Position numbers and translations under genes: made by a program. From positions 21,125,994 through 21,189,993 of the forward strand of contig JACSVZ010000002.1 of the NCBI GenBank assembly GCA_014706295.1: a stretch of DNA of 64,000 bases. Reading direction: 5' to 3'. Positions 26,177-37,068 of the stretch are shown here, one piece after another. Under the pieces are notes generated by a model, which worked only from the letters and a program-made list of their open reading frames with translations, did not search any database and was not told the DNA's origin. Position 1 is the first letter of the stretch. Every line of letters starts with the position of its first letter. The DNA comes from Lycocorax pyrrhopterus obiensis. Taxonomy: Eukaryota; Chordata; Aves; Passeriformes; Paradisaeidae.

Positions 26177-27074
26177 TTAAGATCCTAAGATATATATATG
26201 TGCACGCTTTTTTTGTATTTTGCACTTAGTATATTTGTATTTACATCAGATTCTTGTTTGCTTGTTGCTATAAATCTTAATCACAGCTTAAAAACAGTTG
26301 TTTAATGGAAAGTGACTTTACTATTTCACAAAACTTAGCTCCAGGCTAGACTGAGCTATCTTTAGGAACAAAATACAAACGACTTGCACAACAGTACTGC
26401 TAATATTGTGCCTACAGTGAAAGAAACCCGCGTATGCAACTACAGCCATGGGGTAAGGATTTTGTACTCATTAGATGGCCTGTGATTTTTAAAAATTGGC
26501 ATTTCATGATATTCCACCAAGCAGGAGTGGCCTACAGTCTCTGCCCAGCATCCTCTATTAGGCAAAAGACCAGAACACAGCCTCTTCTTAAGAAGAAATA
26601 CAATTGTTTTGCGTGTTGCTTGTATTTGATATTCATTTAAATCTGTATTTATCACCAATGTAAAACTAAATATAAATTTAGCCTTGCTGTCTAATTTCTC
26701 TATTTCTTCTGGCTGAATATGTTCAGTTAAACATTGACATAGAATATTTTGTAACCCATCCTTCTTCTGTAGAGAGTTTATTCTCTTGTCAGTTTTACAT
26801 GGTCCTGTGTTTATTTTCAGCCTAGTAGTTATCACTGCCCTGAAACAGATGATCTAAGCCCCTCTACCGGTCTTACGAATGAGAGGTACAACTCAGATGA
26901 CACTTGAGGCTTCTTCTTATCCTCAAGAAGTTAGCAGGGTGTTCATTGGTGCTGGTTGAGGTTGCTCAGGAGCAGAATTGTCAAAAAAAAAAAGACTGTG
27001 GGCCTTTTGTTTCTACTCTGTTCTTATAACATCAGCAGCCTCCAGCTTTTGAAAATTATTTTAATTGTTAAGAG

Positions 27075-27447
27075 TAGCCTGGAGAGGAGAAGGCTCAGGG
27101 GAGACCTTATCACTCTCTACAACTCTGTGAAAGGAGGATGTAGCCGGGTGGGAGTTGGTCTCTTCTCCCAGGCAACCAGTGACAGGACAAGAGGACACAG
27201 CCTTAAGCCGCCCCAGGGGAGGTTTAAGTTGGACATTAGGAAGAAGTTCTTCAGAGAAAGGGTGATTGGGCATTGAAATGGGCTCCCCAAGGAGGTGGTG
27301 GAGTCAATGTCCCTGGAGGTGTTTAAGAAAAGACTGGATGTGACACTCAGTGCCATGGTCTATTTGACATAGTGGTGTTGGGTCATAGGTTGGACTCAAT
27401 GATCCCAAAGGTCTTTTCCAACCTATTTTTTTCTGTGATACTGTGAG
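27075..27447 (+). mobile_element. CR1 LINE 3' end, 5'-truncated
   Basis: A young-looking CR1 copy. The plus-strand frame keeps about 65 codons of the pol C-terminal region, including [16 protein letters not shown] and [10 protein letters not shown], which match the conserved order in avian CR1. After the frame decays comes the typical 3' region: a 'ggactcaatgatccc' stretch and 'ttccaacct', ending in imperfect TTCTGTGATACTGTG octamer-type repeats that mark CR1 3' ends. It is truncated at the 5' side, as most CR1 copies are, and has no poly(A) tail or obvious target-site duplication, as usual for the family. Confidence 0.93.
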
Positions 27448-30296
27448 CAATTAGTCTTTGGAATTATTGTTGTAAATAATGATAATTAGCAAATATATAC
27501 AATCATTCTTACTTGCTGAAAATTGCAGCAGAGTAAATCACAAGCCTTTAAAATCACATCCTAGTACTTTATAAGTAAGAAAACCAAGATCAAAGCAGCA
27601 ACCTGGCAGATGGGTAAACATAAGAGAGGCAAAATCCTTCTATGCCCTTTCCACCCTCTTGTGCCTTATCCTACAGAAGGCTGAGTTCCCTCAAGCTTCA
27701 GGGGCTTCAAAGATTTTTCTTGCTCTAAATTTCACTAGTTCTCCTGAATGTTATGGTCTTTGAAGGCAATAAAGCACACTAATTACTCTATTAGCCATTA
27801 AGCAATACACTGCCTTCGCTTTCCTGTAATGAGTGGGTGATATCTCTGCTTTGTCTGTTTGTGAAGTGTTATAAGGCCACAGAGTTGGAAACAGATGTAA
27901 TTTGCATTCCTCTGCTTCTCTGTGTCTTTCCCTAAGTTCGGAGCAGGAGAACAGCAAAGCGAAGCAGAGTCCTTTCTATTATTTATAAAGATGGTTGTAT
28001 CGTCACTTCCTCAGGTATTGAGGTGTTCATCACAAACAGTCTGCAAAAGGCCAAGGATCTAGAAACCCATTACTGTACTCTTGCTCTTAGTGTGCTTACA
28101 GAACAATGTTTTCTGCAAAGGAATAAATGGTTAGAAATTCTTAAGCTTCTTAAGGTGGAATTAGTGCGTATAAACTAAGTTGATATACATAATATATTAA
28201 CAGAGGGACTTCCACGTTGGGGTGTTGCTCAGGTTGGGGCTATCCAAATAAGGGATGCTACTTTTCAAGCACATCCTCACCTATGTGTCTTCCAAACAGC
28301 AATTGTTATATTGTGTCCCATAGACCTTTCTGGTGGGGTGACAAAATGTAGCCATGCAGTCTCTGATTCCTTGATCATCAGCATGAGCAAAATTGGAGCT
28401 TCTGTCCCAACTGCAGTCTTTTGCTTCCAGTGTAATTCTGCATTATTTCATTGGTAGGCACTACTTCAATTCTTTTTTAAAGTTGGTTGCAAACCAGCAC
28501 CTAAAACCCTTCGTGAGCCTCTGTGTCCAAAACCACCTGTTTGGAATTACAGAGCACTGCCAAAGCAAGCATGACATCCAGCAAGACCACATTCCTCTTC
28601 ATCCCCTTCATTCCCCACTGCAGTGCATGCTGGGGAGCTGACGCAGTAAATCCCGCTGGGGACTGGTGCTGAAAGTGCTCTGAGAGGGAAGGGGCTTTTG
28701 ATGTGAGCGCTGCCCGAGTCCTTCCTCCCAGCTCTCGGGCCCTAGGGCTTTCAGATCAAAGCTGAAGCATTACTGCAGAGAGGAGAACGGTTTGCCAAAA
28801 AAAAAAGGAAAGTCTGCCAAAAAGAAAGCTCACTGAACATTCAGGCTATGTTTAAGAAGTATCAACCTTCAGTTCTCGCTGGAAGCAGGTTGGTAGCCCA
28901 TGCAGTCCTGCTTGCCATGGGAGCACCAGCACCTTCTCCCCTCTCGGTGTTTCCTACAGCTCCTGCAGCCTGGTTTTAGAATAGGGAAGCTGCCTCAAAC
29001 CAGGAAGGGAGTCAGCTGTCGGCTTCTGATCCTGATGAAACTCAGGACAGAACAACAGACAGTGCTCTGCTGAGCATTTTCTATCACTTTGATTTAAAAA
29101 TTAATAGTGCTGAGGTAAGCTGTGGGTGATGATTGCTAAAAATTTACTAAAGAATTTAGACTTCTATCTTGGAGTAGCCAAAACAAAGTTTTTTTGCCCT
29201 TTCCCACTAAATCCTGATAAACCTTTCATGCCAATTGTATTACTATTGTGTTCCTCTCCTCCGTGTCTCTAAGTAATTTGTTTTTTTCCTTTGCGCTGTT
29301 TTGAATCCTCATCATGATGTTGGTACTTCCCAGTTGGGTGTCAGAAGCACCCAGATAATTTTGTGCATCCTTGTTTGTGTCTGTGCCATTATCAAAAATT
29401 CTAAGCATGCTACATTCGAAGACTTGTGTTTTGGGATTTCCACCAGTAACTTTCCTGTTCCTTTTCTCATTGCTATCACAGTCAGTTTCTGAGCAAATCT
29501 ATGATTCTTACACAAAGGACGATCTCTTCCTGCTTAACTGTTCCTCATATGGCACCATATGTAGATTATATTAAATTTAGGTAAATTAAATTTAGGACAT
29601 TTCATCAGCAATTAGCATACAAACCCCCAAAATATCAAGACAGTTTGGCTTTATCTATTCTGGAAAAAAAAGTATTTCTATTTTATTTCCTACATGTTTC
29701 CATATCTTCCACTTTTCTTTCCTTAAGAATTCTTTCTCAAGTCTTGCATACTGCTGATGAGTGTCGTAATTATAGATATTCAATTAATTGATGCTTGATG
29801 TGTGATACATCACTTGCTTGAGTAGTTCACTGGAGTCTCTTCATGGGAAAATTCCAGTCCCTTCTATTACATATTTGGAGCTGTAGGGATTTGGCTTCCA
29901 CTTTAAATGTGCTATTTTCTATCCCCCTTCCTTCACTGGTTCCGATGAGAATTGAATCTGGCCTTTTGTTGGAAGCAGCAAGCGACAGCGTGTACACAAA
30001 GCTGGGAATTCAGAGAGGGGCAGATGGGATTTCAGAGGCTGTTTTTGATAATTTGTCCTTACACATTTGTCCTAGTACACATGAGGCATAACAGTAAGCA
30101 CAAGAAGGGAAAATTAATCATCTTAATCAATTTGTCTCCTGGATGCTCCAATGAGGGGGGTCCCTTACAGGCTGTTTTCTTTGTAGAACTCAAGCCCCAT
30201 GTGTCACTGTATGTATTTCACTCTGTAATGCATGCATTTCCTTTTAGAGAAGCTAATTGTGAGTTTCATTGAGTATTTTCTGGATCATAGATATCT
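27448..30296. other. Unique noncoding block between two CR1 copies
   Basis: There is no exon or repeat family. It contains a perfect CArG box at 28244-28253. A run of 10 or more A at about 28798 and a 12-bp direct duplication (attaaatttagg at 29570-29581 and 29585-29596) are minor features. Frames up to 106 codons (29952-30272) are featureless. Confidence 0.5.
28244..28253. promoter_or_regulatory. Perfect CArG box
   Basis: CCAAATAAGG matches the SRF-binding consensus CC(A/T)6GG exactly. There is no nearby promoter or second CArG box, so it may be a chance match. Confidence 0.25.
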
Positions 30297-31053
30297 GACC
30301 TACCTGGGTTGGGGCAACTGTCTGGTATCAACACAGACTGGGGGATGAATGGATGTGGAGCAGCCCTGCCCACAAGGACCTGGGGGTGCTGGTGGATGAG
30401 GCGGGACATGACCTGGCCATGTGCACTCACAGCCCAGAGAGCCAAACGTGTCCTGGGCTGCACCAAAAGCAGCGTGGGCAGCAGGGCAGGGGAGGGGATG
30501 CTGCCCCTCTGCCCTGCTCTGGTGAGAGAGACCCCACCTGGAACGCTGCATCCAGCTCTGGGGTGCCCAGCACAGGAAGGACATGGATGGGTTGGAGCAG
30601 GCCAGCAGGAGGGCCACAAAAATTATCAGAGGGATGAAATACGTGACTTGTGAGGAAAGGCTGAGAGAATTGGGGCTGTTCAGCCTGGGGAAGAGAACAC
30701 TTTGAGAAGACCTTCTAGCAGTCTCCGTGTACCTAAAGACAGCTTATAAGACAGATGATGACAAACTTTTTAGCAGATCCTGTTATGATATGACAAGCTA
30801 TAACGATTTTAAAGTGAAAGGGGGTTGATTTTAATTAGATATAAGGTAGACATTTTTACAATGAGGGTGGAGAGACCCTGGAACAGGTTTCCCAGAGAGC
30901 TGGTGGATACCCCAGCCCTAGAAACATTCAAGGTTACACTAGACAGGATTCTGAGCAACCTGATCTAGTTGAAGATACCCCTGCTCATTGCATTGTTAGA
31001 TCGATGACCTTTAAAGGTCTCTTCCAACCCAAACTATTCTGTAGTTCTGTGAT
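30297..31053 (+). mobile_element. CR1 LINE with pol C-terminal remnant
   Basis: A roughly 750-bp 5'-truncated CR1. The conserved pol C-terminal block is recognisable but split between frames. One frame gives HKDLGVLVDE (about 30371-30400), another gives AKRVLGCTKSSVGSRAGEG (about 30438-30500), so at least one frameshift separates them. A GLFSLGKR-like block follows near 30675-30700. The 3' untranslated part contains 'gaacaggtttcccagag' and 'ctcttccaaccc', and ends in the octamer-like ATTCTGTAGTTCTGTG. A stretch at about 30715-30850 departs from the usual CR1 pattern and may hold a small insertion or a decayed patch. Non-functional. Confidence 0.93.
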
Positions 31054-34000
31054 CTTCATAGTCAAGAACATTACTTGCTAGGTCTCTTTATGCAGTTCCT
31101 TGCACTAACAAAGAAAAGTAAATATTTAATTGATTATATCAAGACTTAAGTATTTTATATCTTATATTTATTGCATCTATTGTATCTTCAAAATACTTTC
31201 TCCTTAGCATTCCAAATGAGTTGGCATTTGACAGTATATATATATTTTGGCAGAGATGAGAACAAGTTAACAGGCTGATGGCATTTTAATTATTTTATTG
31301 AGATGGCATTGGCCCAGCATGCTTGTTGGAATTTACAAATCTGCGTTGATTTATATTTTATTTTGTAAACCAGGCCCAAGAGGCTGACTAATTAGAAACA
31401 TGACTCAAAGCTATAAGGGGTACTTATTGATTCAGATCATGAAAAGACCAGAATGATCAAAAGCAAACATCTATCTCCCTCTTCATCTGGGGTTCGGGAG
31501 GTTAAGTGCCATTTGTCTCAAATTTCTGGCATTAGCTCTCTCTCTGTAATGGAGAAGACAATTAGCATCTACATCTACTTGGTTTTAGAATGTACTGTAT
31601 TATTTAAAACAAGGTGCTTTTCATAATTAAACTATGCATAATAATCTATTATCATCTCCTTTCATTAGCTGATATTTTGGTTTTTTCTCCCCTTAATTCA
31701 TATTTTTCATTCTATTTATTTAACGTTTGAAATGTATGGCTTCATTTTAGAAGAAATAGCATGATTGGCTAGATAGACAGGTTTTGTGCTGCACATCTAA
31801 TTAACATACCATGGTAGCATCTAAACACTTCATTAGTTACTTGGGACCAATTTCAAATGGCATGAACACTTCTGTGTTGCCATAATGCAGAAAAATGCTA
31901 AAATGTTAATGCATTCATAGGGTAGTGACAGAAAAGGCGAATCAGAAGTGTTTTATACTGTCTGTGCTTCTCAAGGTCTTCTCTGGAGCCTGGCTTCAGG
32001 ACTGAAAAGGAAGGCAATATGCACGTTGAAAACAGACATTGAATTCAAACTCTTCCTGAATGCAACTGAGAGAGAACTTGTTTTCTGGGGAAGAGAGCAG
32101 GAAGCATCTGTAGCTGCCTCCTTCTGCCAGGGTGGGACCAGCTTTGAGCTGATTGGGTACATTCTTCTGTGCCACCAAACCACTGCAGAGGGACATTCTG
32201 CTTTCATGAGTGTCTCAGATTTTTAGACACCCTTTTCAGACTGAAGAGCCTAATGTAAGAAACGTGAGTTACTTTTTAGTATGTAAAAAAAGCACAGAGT
32301 CTTTTGAGTACTCTCCTGTTGCTCTGCCTGTGTCGTCTCACCATGGTGCACATGGAAAGCAAAGCTAATTGCATTAGCACTGGGGTGCAGCAAGAAGCAT
32401 ATTGGAGCTGGGCTTGGAAAGCGGAGCTCGCAGGCCTCTGCCTGCTGCAGCCGCCTGTGCCAAAGCATTCATTACTATGAGCTGGAAATATTCACACCCT
32501 CCCACACACAAGGACTGGATTGAGAAAGTTTCATATTGCAAAGTTACTGAAATTATTAAATAGAAAAACAAAGGATGTCTCATACAGGAGACTGATTGAG
32601 GTTTAGCAGTGCTAAAGGGAAGCAGGACTTTCCATTCCAGATCAATGGGCTTCAGTAACAACTGCCACCAAATCATTGCAATCTCATTGCTGCTCAGTGC
32701 CACAGCACAAGTGGCTTCTTCTACTTGCAGAAGAAAAAAATTTTTGTCCAGTATTTTTTCCAATGACAATGTTTATAGCCTCAAATGTGAGACCAAGCTC
32801 TGAGCAACCTCAGCTTTCCTTGCTGCTGCAGAGACCTGAAGGTGCTCAGCGTGGGCTGCAGTTGTGCCCTCTGTGCTGCACTCCACTTCCTTCCTCAAAG
32901 GTGTGAGTTTCCAGTTGGAGTTCCAGCAGCCACAGGGTGTCAGGCAAAACCCCACTGGATGTCTGCCTGCTTTGTCCCTGCCCAGTGGGTGGCCACGTTG
33001 AACAGGAGTGCGAGCAGTGGAGGCTGAAGACATGGTACCATGGAGTAATCCACAGGTTAGAGACACAGCTAAAAGGTTTCTGCCTCCCCTTAGTTACTCC
33101 ATCCCAGCTTGTGACTAGTCACATAAAAGGCTAAGTCAGTTCAACTCCAGTTTGCTCTGACTCAGCCTGTTCCATGTCAGCGCTGTAAACCACACTTACA
33201 CGGCATCTATTTTACAACAAAAAGAAAAAAATATCTGCAGACAGCGTTTAAAAAACAGGCTTCTATAACCAAATCTGATTTAGAGTGCAGCCTATGAAAC
33301 AGCTGATTTAATTGAGCTAACCTAGCAATTACCTCCAGGAAAAAAAAGTTTGTGCACAGGGGATTAATAAAAAGCTCCCCACAGTGGAAAAGAATGGGGA
33401 ACCACTTCTTGAAGTTTTGTCAAGCAGAAATTTAATTTACAAAGGACTTAAAAGAGATATTGTCATGTGGCTAGAATAGTAGGTTGGAATCATCTAACTA
33501 AATATGGCTATCCACATCTGAGTTGGTCAGCTTGACTAAGTTACAGTCAATGGAGGAATGCTTGATATGATAAGTAGAGCATAAAGCATGATTCCTTTCT
33601 TCCTAAAGGTGTCCAAATTAGATGAATCTCAGGGCTTAAAACACTTGTTTCTCACCAGAAAGGAACCTCCAGTGACTAGCTCAGACACGGATCCTTGCAT
33701 TATAGATGTGTGAAGTGAACAAACCCTTCTCAATGTGACAAATACTTTTGCTTTTTCAAACATTCATACCATTGCTTTTGTTCCACAAAATATTTGAACT
33801 GCAGTCACCTTGCCTCCTTACTCTTACTGTTTTGGTCTGTACCTTATTAATTTCTTTGTGCTGCAAAGGCTGTCAAGAGGACATTGTTCTTTGTCTGACA
33901 TACCTACTTACTGCAAAGCACTGTGTACACTGCTGTATAAATAACATCTCCGGGAAAAAGATGAATAATTGAAAGAGATGGAAAACTTTGTTCGGTTGAC

Positions 34001-34669
34001 TGAAATAATCTAGTAGAAGCTATATGAGAACAGAGTCTGCAGGGACAAAATTTCCCAAGCATATATCCTAGGAATTAATTTTGACAGTTCTGAACAGAGT
34101 TCTGTAAAGAGACAAACAATTCAACATAGAGATTTAGGGAACACAAGTGGTTAACAACAAACCAGGGAGACCTGCTCCAGCTGGAGATAAACTTATTGAT
34201 GTCTGTTTCTAAAAATCTTCCATATCTGGAATTACCAATAAGAGAACTAGTTCACAGCCTGAGAGGAAGAAGGAGCCCATTTCCTTATGGACCACAGGGT
34301 TTTATCTTCCGTCTAGAAACCATGAAGCATTTGGCAGCATCCTTTCATTTTTCCTGATTGGTGCTGCTGAAACTGCAACTATTTCCATGGTATAGCACTT
34401 ACTATCCTACTGCTTGCATTGCCCCAAAGACTGGATCACAAGGATTTTCCAGGAAGACTCTTTGAGGCTGGGTGAAGGTCTCGTCAGGTTTAGATTGCAC
34501 TAGGTGAGGGCTCTGTGATGAAGATTCATGAGGAGTGGATGGCTTTTGAACATTACTAGAGATTTCTTCTCTGGTCATGAAAAAAGTGGTATCATTTTTC
34601 TTTTCCTTTCTGTCCTGTTAAAGATTTTGGGATGAGACTTCCTTTAGTGTTTTTCACCTGTCTTATTTA
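31054..34669. other. Unique noncoding block
   Basis: No exon is seen. 31230-31900 is a candidate conserved noncoding element (separate entry). 32780-33060 is somewhat GC-richer, with overlapping short frames on both strands and no domain. The remainder is AT-rich and unremarkable. Confidence 0.5.
31230..31900. other. Candidate conserved noncoding element (homeodomain-site-rich)
   Basis: This repeat-free, ORF-poor AT-rich stretch has many ATTA/TAAT cores: TTTAATTATTTT about 31287, ACTAATTAG about 31389, ACAATTAGC about 31559, ATAATTAAACTATGCATAATAAT about 31625 (homeodomain plus POU-like) and CTAATTAACA about 31797. Such clusters in unique DNA often mark developmental enhancers. Conservation cannot be seen from one sequence. 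Confidence 0.28.
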
Positions 34670-35400
34670 GATGAAAAACTTGGTGTGCTTTTTCCTGCAG
34701 TGGTGGGATGACTGTGACTGGATCCCTTACACTCTCCTTCTGCTCCAGCATGGAGTCCTTTCCATCAGAGACGGTCCTCCATGTATATGTCCAGCATAAG
34801 TCCTTCTCACAGTCTTCAAGAACTGCTCCAGTGAGGGACTCTTCCACAGGGTCCAGTCCTTCAGGAACAGGCTGTTCCAGCATGGGTGTCTCATGGAGTC
34901 ACAAGTCCTGCCAGCAAACCTGCTCCAGTGTGGGCTCCTCTCTCCATGGGGTCACAGATCCTGCTAGGAACCTGCTCCAACACCATTTTTCCATGGGGTG
35001 ACATATGCTTTTGCCCTTTGGCATCCACATGCTCTGGTGTGGGGTCCTCCATGGGCTCCTGTGTGGACATCCAGAGGCTGCAGGGGAAGCTACTCCATTG
35101 CCTGGAATACCTCCTCCCCTCCTTCAGCAATGATGTTTGTGTCTTCAGAGTTTTTTTCTCACATATTCTCACTCCTCTCTTTGCCTGCATATTCAGTTCA
35201 GGGTATTTTTTCCCTTTCTTACATGTGTTACCCAGAAGTGCTCTCACTGCCACTGATGGGCTCAGCCCTGGCCAGCGACAGGTCCATCCTGGAGCCAGCT
35301 GGAGTTGGCTGTGCCAGAAATGGGGAAAGCTTCTGGCAGCTTCTCACAGAAGCCACCCCTGTAGCCCACCCCCCAGCTACCCCAGGGACTGTCTGAAGGA
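34670..35400. mobile_element. Avian LTR/ERV-class interspersed repeat with internal degenerate repeats
   Basis: This moderately GC-rich block has recurring 'ctgctccag...' openings followed by 'catggggtc' phrases (about 34744, 34825, 34873, 34921, 34973 and 35029), giving a degenerate repeat with a period near 50 bp. It is followed by a part reading 'cacatattctcactcctctct' (about 35159-35179), then 'agcttctcacagaagccacccctgtagccc' (about 35338-35367). I recognise this order from a repeat common in bird genomes and believe it to be ERV/LTR-derived, but cannot name the family or fix the orientation. The 236-codon plus-strand frame at 34886-35596 runs through the repeat and is a by-product of its low stop density. 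CpG sites appear largely decayed to TpG/CpA within it, suggesting age. Confidence 0.6.
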
Positions 35401-35600
35401 AGTGTTATTCCACTGCACACAGGGGAGTGCTCAGGAAGTGGAGAGCTGGCGCGCCCACGAGCGGCAGCGACACCCCAGGCCCGGGCACACCTGGGTTAGG
35501 TGCAACCAGGCAGGGTCTCGGCAGAGAAGAACAAGCTCTGCAGCAACAAAGTCTTATGAAGAGGAGCAGAGGCTATCCTTTGGAGAGACCAAGTAGTAGT
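35401..35600. other. GC- and CpG-richer tail next to the ERV-class repeat
   Basis: Positions 35440-35530 contain a short CpG cluster (ggcgcgcccacgagcggc). It may be the unrecognised end of the same repeat or a separate insertion. No gene is supported. Confidence 0.35.
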
Positions 35601-36625
35601 GTGCTGGGTAATTGGCAAATGCAGGCTTTCAGCCTCCCCCTCTCGTGAATGTGCTTACCCCTGTGGATAACCCCATTTTATCATCTTCATATGTTTGTGT
35701 CATTTTTGTCTCACAGATAGACAGGGTGTTAGCAAGGCAAATGCTTCCCTGAAAAGTAGCATCTTCTGTATGCCCACATCAGTAATGTCTTTTTTTAGAC
35801 TAGAACTGAGCATTTAATTTTGTTTGAAATAATAACATTTTGGTTTTTTCATCTTTTCCTGCTTTGCATTGAATATAGCGTTTGTGGGGGTGAGACTAAA
35901 AGAGAATTTTCTTTTGTTCTAGTGACTGGCATTTTCTGTAACTATTTTCTGCCCATGGCTGTCTTGTTGCTAACAATCAGACTTCGCCCTCCTGTATTTG
36001 CTGTAAACTGGACTGTGAGATCACCCAGTTGATAAAGCCGTTCAATTTTTGCAGACTGTGCTGATTGCCACTCAATAATAGACCTTAAATTGTAACTTCT
36101 CACTGAATGTATACCCTTATAAAAAAAAAATTAACTTGTGTCTTTTATATACTTCTGAGCCACTCATAAGGAATTAAGAGAGCCAGTATAAATTTCTAGA
36201 GTATCTATTATGACACATGAACTCCCTCTCCAACAAAACCCCCACATATTTGCACAAAAATGCAGCCAGCAAGAAAAAACTGTTTGGAAAATAAATTGCC
36301 CAGGATCAGACTACTACTGATCAGGTCTCTGCCCTTCCTTTCCTCTGCTTCAGGTTCCCCCAGCACTCCTGGTTAAAAGGGCAGGGCCCATGAGGCCAGC
36401 TGGTCCCTGTATCGGTCAGAGCAATGCTCTGAGCCCTGGGGCTGCTGCCACCACCCCTGAGGCATCTCTGGAGGATGGCAGGCACGAAGTGGCCTTGGTG
36501 GCCATCTGCTCCTTGGCACCTCCCAGCCCTGGGGAAAAGCACCACATGGAGGGATAAGCTTGGGTTCGTGTCTCTGTGCAAGGCAGCATCTCCTGAACCT
36601 CAGCTGCTGCAAAAGGCACGTGCAC

Positions 36626-36654
36626 CACAGTTGAGCGTGTTGTCCTCAACTGTG
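36626..36654. repeat. 10-bp inverted repeat, 9-nt loop
   Basis: The arm cacagttgag (36626-36635) is perfectly complementary to ctcaactgtg (36645-36654). It is at the edge of a GC-richer stretch. A chance match of this size is plausible in the window. Confidence 0.6.
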
Positions 36655-37038
36655 CTACATACTTGAAAATGCATTTATTTAGGTATCAAGATTAAATGCA
36701 ATAAAGACAGAGCAGTCATACTTATTATTTTCTGCAATTTTCTTGTAATAAAGATAATCGTAAAATATCAGCAAAATATGAAATCTAGTGCTTTTTACAA
36801 ACTTACAGCTGTTGACTGGTGTTCATTATAATTCTTAATGCTAGGTGTGTAGGGAGATGGTCACTCCCGACCTAGAGTTACAGTAGAGTTCTTACAAGAA
36901 AATAAACTCAAAATCTTGTAGCAATAAAAAGCCAGGTGCTTATTGGGAATGTTATTACTTCTACATTTCATATAGCTGCTTCATCATGTTCCTTATATTG
37001 GTCAGTGATCCCCTAAAGAAATCTCTCATGCCAAGGCA

Positions 37039-37056
37039 CCTCAAATGCATTTGAGG
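37039..37056. repeat. Perfect 18-bp palindrome
   Basis: CCTCAAATGCATTTGAGG is its own reverse complement with no loop. Its last three bases (AGG, 37054-37056) are also the first three bases of the adjoining oestrogen-response-type palindrome, so the two symmetric sites overlap. Confidence 0.9.
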
Positions 37057-37068
37057 TCAGTCTGACCT
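37054..37068. promoter_or_regulatory. Perfect consensus oestrogen response element (IR3)
   Basis: AGGTCAGTCTGACCT is an exact inverted repeat of AGGTCA with a 3-base spacer. This is the full consensus element bound by oestrogen receptor dimers, defined from vitellogenin-type genes. Twelve fixed positions match, so a random hit in 64 kb is unlikely (about 0.004 expected with equal base use). The site is in unique DNA without any visible gene, so a role as a distal enhancer is inference. Confidence 0.55.

Larger units (their letters stand above)
23801..27074. other. Unique noncoding block; candidate conserved noncoding element inside
   Basis: There are no exons. 24740-25520 has composition and motif density that suggest a conserved noncoding element (separate entry). 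25610-25920 is locally GC-richer, with overlapping 100-112-codon frames on both strands and no domain. 26101-26176 is an A/C-rich simple repeat. Everything else is unique AT-rich DNA. Confidence 0.5.

Noticed and set aside
30266..30653. Four overlapping frames of 94-117 codons
   Set aside because: All fall inside the CR1 copy. Only short pieces reflect the decayed pol frame, and the frameshift excludes a functional product.
27061..31053. Two CR1 copies considered as a segmental duplication
   Set aside because: They start at different points of CR1, differ clearly in sequence and are separated by unrelated DNA. They are independent insertions.
34886..35596. 236-codon plus-strand open frame
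   Set aside because: It lies mostly within an ERV/LTR-class repeat and continues into adjoining sequence. A second plus-strand frame is open across part of the same repeat. It is a by-product of the repeat.
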